From the NCBI GenBank assembly GCA_017640785.1, contig JAEPPZ010000005.1, positions 45,438 to 109,437 of the forward strand: DNA of 64,000 nt, given 5' to 3'. The notes beneath the pieces were generated by a model. It did no database searches, was not told the origin of the DNA, and saw only the letters and a program-made list of their open reading frames with translations. Both the position numbers and the translations under genes were made by a program. The DNA comes from Balneola sp. (GTDB lineage Bacteria; Bacteroidota; Rhodothermia; Balneolales; Balneolaceae). The number at the start of each line of letters is the position of its first letter. Position 1 is the first letter of the stretch. Below, in pieces: positions 53,457-62,035 of the stretch.

Positions 53457-53530
53457 CGGGGAGTGGCGCAGCCCGGTAGCGCATTCGCTTTGGGAGCGAA
53501 GGGTCGCAGGTTCAAATCCTGTCTCCCCGA
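53457..53530 (+). tRNA. tRNA-Pro (UGG)
   Basis: 74 nt, acceptor CGGGGAG/CTCCCCG, anticodon loop TTTGGGA with anticodon TGG, T arm GGTTCAAATCC. The CCA end is not encoded. First of six tRNA genes within 700 bp. Confidence 0.95.
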
Positions 53531-53553
53531 CAATTATTGACGTATTGAAATGA

Positions 53554-53627
53554 GCGCCCGTAGCTCAACTGGATAGAGCAATTGCCTTCTAAGCAATAGG
53601 TTTCAGGTTCGAGTCCTGACGGGCGTA
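53554..53627 (+). tRNA. tRNA-Arg (UCU)
   Basis: 74 nt, acceptor GCGCCCG/CGGGCGT (one G-T), anticodon stem ATTGC/GCAAT, loop CTTCTAA with anticodon TCT. Confidence 0.95.
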
Positions 53628-53645
53628 CTATACTAGTTTAAACAA

Positions 53646-53716
53646 GGCGACATGGCCGAGTGGCTAGGCAGAGGTCTGCAAAACCTCGTACGGCGGTTCG
53701 AATCCGCCTGTCGCCT
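53646..53716 (+). tRNA. tRNA-Cys (GCA)
   Basis: 71 nt, acceptor GGCGACA/TGTCGCC, anticodon stem GAGGT/ACCTC, loop CTGCAAA with anticodon GCA. Short variable arm as expected. Confidence 0.95.
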
Positions 53717-53755
53717 CACTTTACATGTTGTACTATTGACATATTGACTTTAAAT

Positions 53756-53828
53756 GCCGCGTTCGTCTAGGGGTCCAGGACGCCGCCCTTTCACGGCGGT
53801 AGCACGGGTTCAAATCCCGTACGCGGTA
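53756..53828 (+). tRNA. tRNA-Glu (UUC), copy 1
   Basis: 73 nt, acceptor GCCGCGT/ACGCGGT, anticodon stem CCGCC/GGCGG, loop CTTTCAC with anticodon TTC. Identical to the copy at 54068-54140. Confidence 0.95.
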
Positions 53829-53919
53829 CAGCTCACGCTTAAGCGTGAAAATTTCAAATCTCAAAATCCAAGAACCAGTTGGTATTTGTTGATTGTTATT
53901 TGAAATTTATAGCATAGAT

Positions 53920-53995
53920 GGAGCTTGTAGCTCAGTTGGTTAGAGCGCTGGTTTGTGGCACCAGAGGCCGTGGGTTCAAATCCCATCAGGCTCCC
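53920..53995 (+). tRNA. tRNA-His (GUG)
   Basis: 76 nt, acceptor GGAGCTT/AGGCTCC (one T-G pair), anticodon stem CTGGT/ACCAG, loop TTGTGGC with anticodon GTG. The base before the acceptor is T and the discriminator is C; the extra 5' G of tRNA-His is not encoded here. Confidence 0.93.
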
Positions 53996-54000
53996 TTTTT

Positions 54001-54051
54001 GATCACAGATTGAGTTGATTCAAATCAACATTAAGTCTGTGGTCTTTTTTA
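54001..54051 (+). terminator. terminator after tRNA-His
   Basis: GATCACAGA pairs with TCTGTGGTC (one G-T), with an inner short hairpin TTGATT/AATCAA, and a T tract. It lies between the two tRNA-Glu genes. Confidence 0.6.
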
Positions 54052-54067
54052 TTGATTTACATTACCT

Positions 54068-54140
54068 GCCGCGTTCGTCTAGGGGTCCAGGACGCCGCCC
54101 TTTCACGGCGGTAGCACGGGTTCAAATCCCGTACGCGGTA
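54068..54140 (+). tRNA. tRNA-Glu (UUC), copy 2
   Basis: 73 nt, identical to copy 1, with different flanks apart from a base or two. It has its own terminator after it. Confidence 0.95.
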
Positions 54141-54143
54141 CAC

Positions 54144-54177
54144 AAAGCACTAATTCGAAAGAGTTAGTGCTTTTTTT
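54144..54177 (+). terminator. terminator of the second tRNA-Glu
   Basis: AAAGCACTAA pairs with TTAGTGCTTT over a 10-nt loop, followed by a T run. Confidence 0.8.
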
Positions 54178-54283
54178 GTTTATGCAAATCTCCTCTCTGA
54201 ATTTTTACATTTACTTCCATCAAGTTATCAAGTATAATAGGTCGTCTTAAAATTTATAGTATTCTGCCTAATTTATATTGTTT

Positions 54284-55615
54284 ATGGAAAGCGCTAAAAA
54301 AACAAATCGCTCCGCATTTATCATTGTTACTACCCTCTTTTTTATGTGGGGATTTATCACTGTTTTAGTTGATGCTCTTATTCCCAGATTAAAAGATGTT
54401 TTTGAGCTTAGCTATTTTGAAGCAGGGTTGGTTCAGTTCGCCTTCTTTACGGCCTACGCTGTTTTTTCGATTCCCGGCGGAAAGATCATTTCCAAAATTG
54501 GATACAAAAAAGGAGTAGTGATCGGACTACTTACAATGGGATTGGGTTGTTTTTTGTTTTACCCTGCTGCTGATTTCAGAATTTTCGGCATTTTTCTTTT
54601 AGCAATGTTTGTACTGGCAGGTGGCATTACCATTTTACAGGTTGCAGCAAATCCATATGTTGCCGCTTTGGGTCCCGAAAGTTCTGCTTCAAGCCGATTA
54701 AATTTATCGCAAGCTTTTAATTCTCTCGGAACATTTATAGCACCGTTGGTTAGTGCGGCTTTTATACTGAGCAGCAGTGTTTTGAGTTCCAAAGAAGTTT
54801 CAAATTTATCTACATCAGAGCAAGAAGCTTATTATGTAGCAGAAGCTGCCGCTGTACAAAGCCCATTTTTGATTCTTGCCGGAGTGATCATATTGTTAGC
54901 CATAATTTTCGCAATTATAAAACTCCCGAAAATCCTTGAAGGTGATGAAGACAAAAACGGCAGTTACAAGATTGCTTTAAAAACCCGCCATTTGATGCTC
55001 GGCGCTGTTGGTATATTTGTTTATGTAGGTGCCGAAGTAACCATTGGCAGCTATATGGTGAACTATTTCCTGACGCTCGATATAGTTGAATTAATTCGGA
55101 ACAGTGGATTTATGCCCGGACTTGCAGAACTACTTTCCGGAACAGGAATCGATCAGGCAACACCGGCTCAACTTGCAGGTTCTTTTGTAGCACTTTACTG
55201 GGGTGGAGCTATGGTTGGTCGATTTATAGGCTCGGGCTTACAACTGATTATAAAACCATCAAAACTGTTAGCATTGTATGGCTTAATTAATGTTGGATTA
55301 TTATTTATCACCATGAATTCTTCCGGGTTACTCGCCGTCTGGACTGTACTCTGCATCGGACTTTTCAACTCTATTATGTTTCCAACTATCTTTACGTTGG
55401 CAATTAAAAAGCTTGGAAAACATACTGCTCAGGGATCAGGTATTCTTTGTACAGCAATTGTAGGTGGAGCTTTTATTCCGCCTCTTTTTGGTTTCTTTGC
55501 TGATACTTGGACGTTACAAGCCGCATTTATCGTTCCGATCCTTTGCTACCTCTATATTAGCTGGTATGCGAAGTTTGGTTCTGAAGCGCCTGTTATACCA
55601 TCTCCCGAATCTTAG
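54284..55615 (+). CDS. FucP-family sugar:H+ symporter (MFS)
   Basis: A 443-residue transporter of the fucose/glucose/galactose permease family with 12 membrane segments. The typical N-terminal run FFMWGFITVLVDALIPRLKDVF and GLVQFAFFTAYAVFSIPGGKI, ILQVAANPYVAALGP, and SRLNLSQAFNSLGTFIAPL are present, with a basic/acidic pair between helices 6 and 7. The start is the ATG at 54284 (a TTG two codons earlier is in frame). The substrate sugar is not determined. Its end overlaps by 23 bp with the convergent glycosyltransferase gene, so both stop codons lie inside the other gene. Confidence 0.85.
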   Translation: MESAKKTNRSAFIIVTTLFFMWGFITVLVDALIPRLKDVFELSYFEAGLVQFAFFTAYAVFSIPGGKIISKIGYKKGVVIGLLTMGLGCFLFYPAADFRIFGIFLLAMFVLAGGITILQVAANPYVAALGPESSASSRLNLSQAFNSLGTFIAPLVSAAFILSSSVLSSKEVSNLSTSEQEAYYVAEAAAVQSPFLILAGVIILLAIIFAIIKLPKILEGDEDKNGSYKIALKTRHLMLGAVGIFVYVGAEVTIGSYMVNYFLTLDIVELIRNSGFMPGLAELLSGTGIDQATPAQLAGSFVALYWGGAMVGRFIGSGLQLIIKPSKLLALYGLINVGLLFITMNSSGLLAVWTVLCIGLFNSIMFPTIFTLAIKKLGKHTAQGSGILCTAIVGGAFIPPLFGFFADTWTLQAAFIVPILCYLYISWYAKFGSEAPVIPSPES

Positions 55616-56543
55616 GCTTCTGCTTTTTCACATGATTGATATTGATCAGTTCTCCGATCAATCCGGTTGATAGTAATTGAATACCAAGTACCATCAACAG
55701 AATACCAAGGAATAATAACGGTCTGTCTCCAATACCTTTATTAAGAAATAACCTAAGTACTGCCAAGTATGCATTGATTCCGGTTCCTACGAGCAAGAGT
55801 ACAATTCCGAAAGTCCCAAAAAAGTGCATCGGCTTTTGGAAATAGCGTTGTACAAAAAGAATAGTTATAAGGTCTAAAAACCCATTTATAAAACGAGACA
55901 ATCCGAATTTAGTAGTACCGTATTTTCTGGGATGATGCTTTACGATCTTTTCACCAATTCTGGTAAACCCCTCCTTCTTTGCCAACATGGGAATATATCG
56001 ATGAAGCTCTCCGTACAAATAAATATTGTCGATAACCTCTCTCTTGTAAGCTTTTAATCCACAATTAAAATCATGCAGATGTATACCTGCAGCTTTCCGT
56101 GTTACATAATTGAAAAACTTTGAGGGAACTGTTTTTGAAATCGGGTCAAAGCGTTCTTTTTTCCATCCACTTACCATATCTAAACCGCCCTTAAGCATCT
56201 GGATCATATCGGGAACTTCATTAGGGTCATCCTGAAGATCTGCATCCATCGTAACAACATACTTACCCCTTACTTCCTCGAAACCGGCCTGAAGAGCTAC
56301 ACTTTTCCCATAATTATGACCAAAACTTATACCTCTTACTTCCTTGTGTTTTGCACCAAGATCTTTGATCACTTGAAACGAACTATCAGTTGAGCCATCA
56401 TCAACAAAAATGACTTCGTAAGAATATGTTGCTGAAATTGATTCCTCTATGGCCTGGACTAATTCGGCTAAAGATTCCTCCTCATTGAACAATGGAACTA
56501 CTATGCTAATATCAACTTCAGGGCTTTCTTTTGATTTTTCCAA
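55593..56543 (-). CDS. membrane glycosyltransferase family 2 (GtrB/DPM1-like)
   Basis: A 316-residue enzyme: a GT2 catalytic domain with VVPLFNEEESL, DDGSTDSSF, MDADLQDDP (the DxD-type metal/donor site) and GWKKERFDP, then two membrane helices near the C-terminus (about 232-256 and 270-295). This layout matches polyprenyl-phosphate glycosyltransferases that make undecaprenyl-linked sugars on the cytosolic face. It is divergent from the merR-type gene, overlaps its neighbour at the 3' end, and has no partner flippase next to it. Confidence 0.88.
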   Translation of the reverse strand: MEKSKESPEVDISIVVPLFNEEESLAELVQAIEESISATYSYEVIFVDDGSTDSSFQVIKDLGAKHKEVRGISFGHNYGKSVALQAGFEEVRGKYVVTMDADLQDDPNEVPDMIQMLKGGLDMVSGWKKERFDPISKTVPSKFFNYVTRKAAGIHLHDFNCGLKAYKREVIDNIYLYGELHRYIPMLAKKEGFTRIGEKIVKHHPRKYGTTKFGLSRFINGFLDLITILFVQRYFQKPMHFFGTFGIVLLLVGTGINAYLAVLRLFLNKGIGDRPLLFLGILLMVLGIQLLSTGLIGELININHVKKQKPKIREMV

Positions 56544-56620
56544 AATGCTTTCTTTTAAAATAGTTCAGAAATGATTTTCTTTGGTGAATTAAAGATGACA
56601 AAATACACTTTATACCCACT

Positions 56621-56950
56621 ATGAAAAAATTGTATTACTCGATGGGCGAAGTTAGTAAGCTTACCGGACTTGCTCCACATGTTTTAAGAAGTTGGGAAAA
56701 AAATTACAGCGAACTTAATCCCAAGAAAAACAGCGCCGGAAACAGAGCTTATAAAGAAGAAGAAGTAGAACTCATATTCAAGATCAAAGAGTTGCTTGAG
56801 GAGAAAAAGTATACTTCTGCCGGTGTAAAGAAAGTTCTTAAAAAAGAAAAAGAACCGGAATCTGTTTCATCAACAGAGATACCATCTGACGTAAGAAAAG
56901 ACCTGAATGAAGTAAAAGTATTTCTGAACGATCTGTTAGAGAAGCTTTAG
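56621..56950 (+). CDS. MerR-family transcriptional regulator
   Basis: A 109-residue protein with the MerR winged helix at about 1-70 (YYSMGEVSKLTGLAPHVLRSWEKNY, then NRAYKEEEVELIFKIKELL). It is shorter than typical MerR because the effector-binding tail is only about 35 residues with a small coiled stretch, like MlrA/CarA-type or HTH-only regulators. It has no metal-binding cysteines, so the signal is unknown. The stop overlaps the convergent ctaA stop by a few bases. Confidence 0.85.
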   Translation: MKKLYYSMGEVSKLTGLAPHVLRSWEKNYSELNPKKNSAGNRAYKEEEVELIFKIKELLEEKKYTSAGVKKVLKKEKEPESVSSTEIPSDVRKDLNEVKVFLNDLLEKL

Positions 56951-57999
56951 TCTTCTTTGGTATTCCCTTTGCGAGTCATTAGAATCATCAAAAACTGACA
57001 ACAGATCATTAATGCAATTCCCACAAGATGAAGAACCTGCAGAACTTTAGGTACATCCAGATAGGCTAATCCAATCCCGATCAAAATCTGTGCAAAGATC
57101 AAAGCCACGTTAGTAATTCCCACTTTTTTAAGTTGACCGGTGATCTCTTCTTTCCACAAAACAAATCCCAGATAACCACCTGAAATTGCAAGCAACCATG
57201 AAAAGGTTCGGTGTATTTCAAAGATCTGACCAAGTGAATCGATCCAAGTTGAACGTGGTGGCACAGTATCTGTCATGGTGTTTTTTATGACATCAATTTC
57301 TTCCCTTACCTGAGTTCCGAGTATCATTTGCAACACTGAAAGCACCAAAATGATCAACGTAGTTACATAGAGCTTCTTTCTTAGCGAATTGTCGATATTA
57401 ATTCTGACAAGGTCTTCACTTGTTTTATAAGCACAGTAAAGCAGCAAAGTTACTATCACCATGGCTAAAACCATATGCAGAGAGATCATCCCCGGTAGTA
57501 AGTTTGTACTTACAACAATAGATCCCAACCATCCCTGAAATCCTGTTAATATAACGGCGGAAGCAGATAAAAAAGTTATTGATTTTCTTGTTCGCCAATA
57601 GCTAAGAGAGCGTAAAAATGTGAGGAATACAAGAATCCCGATTACCGCACCTACTAATCTGTTTAAGTATTCGATCCAGGTTTTGGTAGCATTGAATGCT
57701 TCTTCCCTTTTAATGTTAGGATCATTTTCGATTTGATGAGCAATTTCATTAAACCCTAAAGCTTCAAGATAGCTTACAATTTTTTCGTTCTTTTCTACTC
57801 GTTGCTCTACGAATACTTCTCTGTAGTTGCTTGGGAGTTCATCAACTGAAGTGGGTGGAATCCAGCTTCCAAAACATTTTGGCCAATCCGGACATCCCAT
57901 TCCTGAACCGGTGCTTCTTACTATACCCCCAACAAGTATCAGAAACAGTGTTGCAAATACGGTAGTTATGGCTGTTTTTTGATAGGAATTTAATTTCAT
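56947..57999 (-). CDS. ctaA: heme A synthase (CtaA/COX15)
   Basis: A 350-residue membrane enzyme converting heme O to heme A for cytochrome oxidase. The start at 57999 is chosen because a longer reading (19 codons more) would overlap the divergent ctaB and has no membrane sense. About eight membrane segments. The GGIVRSTGSGMGCPDWPKCFG motif follows helix 1. The heme-ligand area reads WIEYLNRLVG (E110, N113), where Bacillus CtaA has a histidine. SLHMVLAM, EIHRTFSW and VLHLVGIAL supply the other conserved histidines. It ends convergent to the MerR gene. Confidence 0.9.
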   Translation of the reverse strand: MKLNSYQKTAITTVFATLFLILVGGIVRSTGSGMGCPDWPKCFGSWIPPTSVDELPSNYREVFVEQRVEKNEKIVSYLEALGFNEIAHQIENDPNIKREEAFNATKTWIEYLNRLVGAVIGILVFLTFLRSLSYWRTRKSITFLSASAVILTGFQGWLGSIVVSTNLLPGMISLHMVLAMVIVTLLLYCAYKTSEDLVRINIDNSLRKKLYVTTLIILVLSVLQMILGTQVREEIDVIKNTMTDTVPPRSTWIDSLGQIFEIHRTFSWLLAISGGYLGFVLWKEEITGQLKKVGITNVALIFAQILIGIGLAYLDVPKVLQVLHLVGIALMICCQFLMILMTRKGNTKED

Positions 58000-58031
58000 A
58001 CTTAAAGGTAACAATACTCCTTGAAAATGAT

Positions 58032-58039
58032 TAACTTTG
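58032..58039 (+). promoter_or_regulatory. candidate ctaB promoter -7 box
   Basis: TAACTTTG, an exact TAnnTTTG match, 34 nt ahead of the ctaB ATG. It lies in the gap between the two divergent genes, which supports the short starts for both. No -33 TTG at the usual distance. Confidence 0.4.
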
Positions 58040-58072
58040 CGTGCTAAAAATTTCAAGATTTTCTGTTTTTCT

Positions 58073-58975
58073 ATGAGTTCTATTGAAGAAAAAATTCAGC
58101 TCGAACGTTCGTTCACAGATGTAATTTCTGATTATCACCAACTTACCAAACCCGGTATTACACTGGCGGTTTTGGCTAGTATGTTGGTAGGCTTTGTGTT
58201 AGGCAGTGGCAGTTCGTTCAATTTCATATTGATGATCCACGCGATCATCGGTACATATATGATCGCTGCCGGAACCGGAGCGTACAACCAATTTATGGAG
58301 CGCCGACTGGATGGTTTGATGAAACGAACGGCAAAACGTCCGCTTCCCGATAATCGTATTGCAGCTTCTTCCGGAATGTTTTTCTCTTTGATCTTAATTT
58401 TTTCGGGGCTCGTTTACCTTTTCATATTGGTTAATCCATTAGCCGGAGCCATTTCTTTTGCAACCACTTTTATTTATTTGATCGCCTATACACCTATGAA
58501 GCAGGTTTCTGCTTTCAATATTGTGATCGGTGCAGTTCCCGGTGCATTACCTCCTGTTGGCGGTTGGGCTGCAGCATCCGGAACTATTGAAAGCCCTGGA
58601 ATGTGGCTTTTATTTGGAATCGTTTTTCTATGGCAGGTACCGCACGTTATGGCAATCGCCTGGAGTTTAAAAGACGATTACTTTGGCGCCGGATTTAAAA
58701 TGCTACCAAAAAATGATGAGACGGGCCGTAAAACTTCTCTTTGGTCTTTGGTTTGTACCATTCTTCTTTATCCCGTTTCAATTGCTATGTTTGTGATGGG
58801 AATTTCAGGAATGATCTTTCTGGTTCTAAGTTTAATTCTTGCGACCGGATTTCTTTACTACAGCATTAAATTCCTGAATGAAAGAACTAAAGAAAATTCC
58901 CGTAAACTGATGTTTGCCTCCATCGCTTACCTACCTCTTGTTTGGGTAGCGGTTTTTATTGATAGATTGATTTAA
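58073..58975 (+). CDS. ctaB: protoheme IX farnesyltransferase (heme O synthase)
   Basis: A 300-residue UbiA-family prenyltransferase that adds a farnesyl group to heme B to make heme O. The first Asp-rich motif is NQFMERRLDGLMKRTAKRPLP (N72, D80), and the second lies near YTPMKQVSAFNIVIGAVPGALPPVGGW and MAIAWSLKDDYFGAGFKMLP. Nine or so membrane segments. The ATG at 58073 is preferred over an upstream TTG. Divergent from ctaA, which is the next enzyme of the pathway. Confidence 0.95.
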   Translation: MSSIEEKIQLERSFTDVISDYHQLTKPGITLAVLASMLVGFVLGSGSSFNFILMIHAIIGTYMIAAGTGAYNQFMERRLDGLMKRTAKRPLPDNRIAASSGMFFSLILIFSGLVYLFILVNPLAGAISFATTFIYLIAYTPMKQVSAFNIVIGAVPGALPPVGGWAAASGTIESPGMWLLFGIVFLWQVPHVMAIAWSLKDDYFGAGFKMLPKNDETGRKTSLWSLVCTILLYPVSIAMFVMGISGMIFLVLSLILATGFLYYSIKFLNERTKENSRKLMFASIAYLPLVWVAVFIDRLI

Positions 58976-59073
58976 GTACAATATCGAATATCCAATAGCG
59001 AACATTCAATGCTGAAGTGCGGTATTATGGATTGTATCTATCGCTTTACATAAACATCGACCTGAATCAACAA

Positions 59074-59307
59074 TTATTTATCGAGTTCCTTCGGAATTTC
59101 ACTTTTGAAGTATTCGACACATTCTTCTATTAGATTTAAAGGCAGGGATTCCTCAAAAAGAGTGATATTAACGTCTTCATTTTCATCATCTCTGAATATC
59201 TCAATCAATATTTTTTCCTTTGACCAAACTTCAATTCCCATTCCATCTCTTTCAGAGATATTACTCACTACTGCCACTTGAAAATCATTCAGAAGCTTAG
59301 TTTTCAT
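59074..59307 (-). CDS. small uncharacterised protein
   Basis: A 77-residue acidic soluble protein (from ATG at 59307; a GTG three codons earlier is in frame). It starts MKTKLLNDFQVAVVSNISERDGM and has an alternating beta pattern, then an amphipathic helix (NLIEECVEYFKSEIPKELDK). No family recognised. The strand-then-helix shape fits many small immunity or regulator folds, but nothing specific supports that. It follows the RDD gene on the same strand by 30 bp. Confidence 0.45.
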   Translation of the reverse strand: MKTKLLNDFQVAVVSNISERDGMGIEVWSKEKILIEIFRDDENEDVNITLFEESLPLNLIEECVEYFKSEIPKELDK

Positions 59308-59337
59308 AATTGACACTATTGAACTAGTTCTTTAACC

Positions 59338-60084
59338 CTAAACCTTATCATCATAAAGCCGGTTATAATCTTCGATAATGGCTGATAAATATTCGTGAGA
59401 TTTCATTTCCGGTTTAACAACTCCGGTCTTTTCTTCAATGGCTTTTCTGGTTTTGGTGACCATTACAAACCAAGTGTTGTAATCGTAAGTTTTGCGAGCG
59501 TTCAGAACTTCTTTAATGATGCCTACATCTTTGTCGGACAGATCAATTTCTGAACTGAAATTAGCTTCTGTGTCGTCTTCAATTTCTGCAAAAATAGTGT
59601 CAGACAGTTTTGTTTTTGATTTGTCTTTAACTACTGCTGTTTTTGCAACAATATCCCCAATCCTTTGTCCTTTACCGTTCAAAAGAATGGTTATAATGGC
59701 AACACTTCCTGCCATTAAAGTCACTTCAAATAATCTGAAAAACCATCGAACCAGATAATCTCCTAATCCCGGCCTGCTACCATCAACTTTAACTACACGG
59801 ATTCCTACTAGTTTTTTCCCCACGGTGTAGCCTTTCCAAAGTGTTTCGATAACCAAATAGTATAAAAACACAGGAATAGTAACCAATAAGAACATCACCC
59901 AGCCATATTCACTTTTCCATGCAAAATCCTGAGGAGTAACTCCGTCCCAAATAAAATTCACCACAAAGGTGTAGGCAAGCAGAATAATACCATCAACCAA
60001 AAAAGCCAGTAACCGTTGAAAGATATCGGCCGGTTCATAGTTAATGAGTACATGCTGGGATGTTTCTAAACTAATTTTGTCCAT
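59338..60084 (-). CDS. RDD-family membrane protein
   Basis: A 248-residue protein. The RDD domain covers about 15-150: EPADIFQRLLAFLVDGIILL (R24, D31) and, after the third helix, GYTVGKKLVGIRVVKVDGSRPG, then LVRWFFRLFEV. A cytosolic tail of about 100 residues follows, predicted helical. RDD proteins are linked to ion transport or to membrane stress. It is divergent (96 bp) from the SpoIIM-like operon. Such RDD/SpoIIM/DUF4129 clusters are common in Bacteroidota and Actinobacteria, suggesting a joint membrane function. Confidence 0.85.
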   Translation of the reverse strand: MDKISLETSQHVLINYEPADIFQRLLAFLVDGIILLAYTFVVNFIWDGVTPQDFAWKSEYGWVMFLLVTIPVFLYYLVIETLWKGYTVGKKLVGIRVVKVDGSRPGLGDYLVRWFFRLFEVTLMAGSVAIITILLNGKGQRIGDIVAKTAVVKDKSKTKLSDTIFAEIEDDTEANFSSEIDLSDKDVGIIKEVLNARKTYDYNTWFVMVTKTRKAIEEKTGVVKPEMKSHEYLSAIIEDYNRLYDDKV

Positions 60085-60180
60085 GGGTTTTAATTTATGC
60101 TTAAATCAACTACTATTCCTTTTTAAAATAAGCGTTTAAAATAGCGCCTAAAGCAGTAATTCCAAAAGCAAAATATAGCA

Positions 60181-61158
60181 TTGCGAGAAGTAGTTTTTTT
60201 AAGAAAAAATGCCGGGAAATGGAAACACTATGAAGAAATTCTGAAAAAGAACTCTTCTTTTGATCCTGATAAACTTGCTGAATTATATATAGAGCTCACC
60301 AACGATCTGGCATATGCTCAAAGCCAATATCCCGGCACAAAAACAGAGTTATATCTCAACGAACTTTCAGTTAAGATCCATGATTCCATTCATAAAACTA
60401 AGAAAGAAAATTACAGCCGGATCATAACTTTCTGGTCCCGGGAATTACCTGCTCTCTATGCTTCTAAACAGAAAGAACTTCTCTATGCTTTTACGCTATT
60501 TGTTGTTGCCGTTATAATAGGTTGGTTGTCTCAAAGCTTTGATCCTGATTTTGCAAGAGTTATTGTCGGGGATGAATATGTAAATATGACCATGACCAAC
60601 ATTGAGAAAGGCGATCCACTAGCAGTGTATAAAGATGCCAAACAAATGAATATGTTTTTTGGTATTACTTATAACAATGTCCGGGTTTCTTTTAACGCTT
60701 TTCTGTTCGGCTTACTCACTGTTTTCGGCACCGGTTATTTTATGCTTGCAAATGGAGTGATGTTTGGATGTTTTATGAGCCTCTTTAGCAATGAAGGATT
60801 ATTATACGAGGCCATCAGAGTTGTTATGATCCATGGAACTATAGAACTTTCGGCAATTATAATAGCCGGAGCTGCAGGTTTCGTACTGGGGAATAGTTTC
60901 ATTTTTCCGGGCACTTTATCCAGAACTAAAAGTTTTGTTAAAGCAGCTAAAGAAGGGCTAAAAATGATCATTGGACTGGTTCCTTTATTCATTGTCGCAG
61001 GGTTTTTAGAATCATTTGTTACCCGCTTAACAGAAATGCCACACTGGCTAAGTTGGACTATTATACTTTTATCGGCCGGTTATATACTTTTTTACTTTGT
61101 GCTGTTCCCGCAATATCTAAACAAAACTAACAAAACAAAGCTTTATGCAAACTCTTAA
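60181..61158 (+). CDS. SpoIIM-like membrane protein
   Basis: A 325-residue protein of the stage II sporulation protein M family. A soluble helical N-part (MREVVFLRKNAGKWKHYEE, to about 100) precedes six or so membrane helices with FFGITYNNVRVSFNAFLFG, MVIHGTIELSAIIIAGAAGF and LGNSFIFPGTLSR. The start is TTG: family proteins begin MREV-F---N--KW, and no ATG upstream fits. In non-sporulating bacteria its role is unknown; a membrane remodelling role is inferred. It overlaps the next gene by 14 bp, which shows a tight operon. Confidence 0.85.
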   Translation: MREVVFLRKNAGKWKHYEEILKKNSSFDPDKLAELYIELTNDLAYAQSQYPGTKTELYLNELSVKIHDSIHKTKKENYSRIITFWSRELPALYASKQKELLYAFTLFVVAVIIGWLSQSFDPDFARVIVGDEYVNMTMTNIEKGDPLAVYKDAKQMNMFFGITYNNVRVSFNAFLFGLLTVFGTGYFMLANGVMFGCFMSLFSNEGLLYEAIRVVMIHGTIELSAIIIAGAAGFVLGNSFIFPGTLSRTKSFVKAAKEGLKMIIGLVPLFIVAGFLESFVTRLTEMPHWLSWTIILLSAGYILFYFVLFPQYLNKTNKTKLYANS

Positions 61159-62035
61159 ACTAGACAAGCCAAGAGATATTGGCCAAATTATTAGTGATAC
61201 TTTTGCCTACATAAGGGTACATCACAAGACATTACTTAAACCATTTGCAGTATATGTATTGCCGGCACTGCTTCTTTCCGTTGCGCTTTTGGGTGGTGGT
61301 TTTGGAAGCATGTTTGCAGATATCACTCAAAACTCCACTCTTGTTGAAAGTGATCCCTCAATGTTAATTGGTCCGGGTGTGACTCTTTTCTTAGGATTTA
61401 TTTTTGTGATCTTAACAAGCTGGCTTTTCCTTTCTGTTGTGCATCAACACTTAAAGTTTGCTGCTGAGGGGGAAGTACCTACACATCTGGGAGAGTTCAG
61501 CAAAGGTATGTTTGTAAAAGGTTTGGTTTTAGTTGCCACTTATATCGGTCTGATGGTACCTATTTACATTGCTATTTTTATTCTGGCAATGATCCTACAA
61601 GACCTGTTCTTTATAGCTATGCTGGTATTAACACCCCTGTTCTTTTATGTAGTGGTTAAATTGATGTTATTTCCTGCCGCATACTTTATTGAAGGTGGCT
61701 CTCCAACTGATGCAATTAAAAGATCCTGGAGTTTAACAGACGATAACTTTTGGGTTACCTTTGGTGTTTACTTTGTGGTAGCCCTGATTTTTGGCATGCT
61801 TTCATATCTGATAATAATTCCCGTCATGATCTTACTTGTAATAGTCATAAATGTGGGTGATGCAGCTTTTGAGGAAAATATTGGCATATTGATGGGAGTA
61901 TTTTACGGAGTAATGTATTTCTTTCAGTTGATCTTCTCATCAGCTCAGTTTATTTCTCTGGGGCTTCACTTCTTCAACTTAAAAGAAAGAAAAGACGGAA
62001 CTGCGTTAAGAGATCAAATCGATCAACTTGGATAA
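61145..62035 (+). CDS. polytopic membrane protein of the SpoIIM/DUF4129 cluster
   Basis: A 296-residue protein with six or so membrane segments, beginning MQTLKLDKPRDIGQIISDTFAYIRVHHKTL, a cytosolic helix. PAAYFIEGGSPTDAIKRSWSLTDDNFWVTFG is a conserved-looking loop of the glycerophosphoryl-diester-phosphodiesterase membrane-domain type (no phosphodiesterase catalytic domain). It overlaps the genes on both sides by 14 and 1 bp. It probably forms a complex with the neighbouring cluster proteins (inference). Confidence 0.75.
   Translation: MQTLKLDKPRDIGQIISDTFAYIRVHHKTLLKPFAVYVLPALLLSVALLGGGFGSMFADITQNSTLVESDPSMLIGPGVTLFLGFIFVILTSWLFLSVVHQHLKFAAEGEVPTHLGEFSKGMFVKGLVLVATYIGLMVPIYIAIFILAMILQDLFFIAMLVLTPLFFYVVVKLMLFPAAYFIEGGSPTDAIKRSWSLTDDNFWVTFGVYFVVALIFGMLSYLIIIPVMILLVIVINVGDAAFEENIGILMGVFYGVMYFFQLIFSSAQFISLGLHFFNLKERKDGTALRDQIDQLG

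Noticed and set aside
53361..54180. tRNA array as an integration site of a mobile island
   Set aside because: No integrase, no direct repeat of a tRNA 3' end beyond the full tRNA-Glu copy, and neighbouring genes are housekeeping-like.
58037..58056. Overlapping divergent starts of ctaA and ctaB
   Set aside because: Later ATGs (57999 and 58073) fit the families and leave room for an exact -7 box; the long forms only extend from weak starts.
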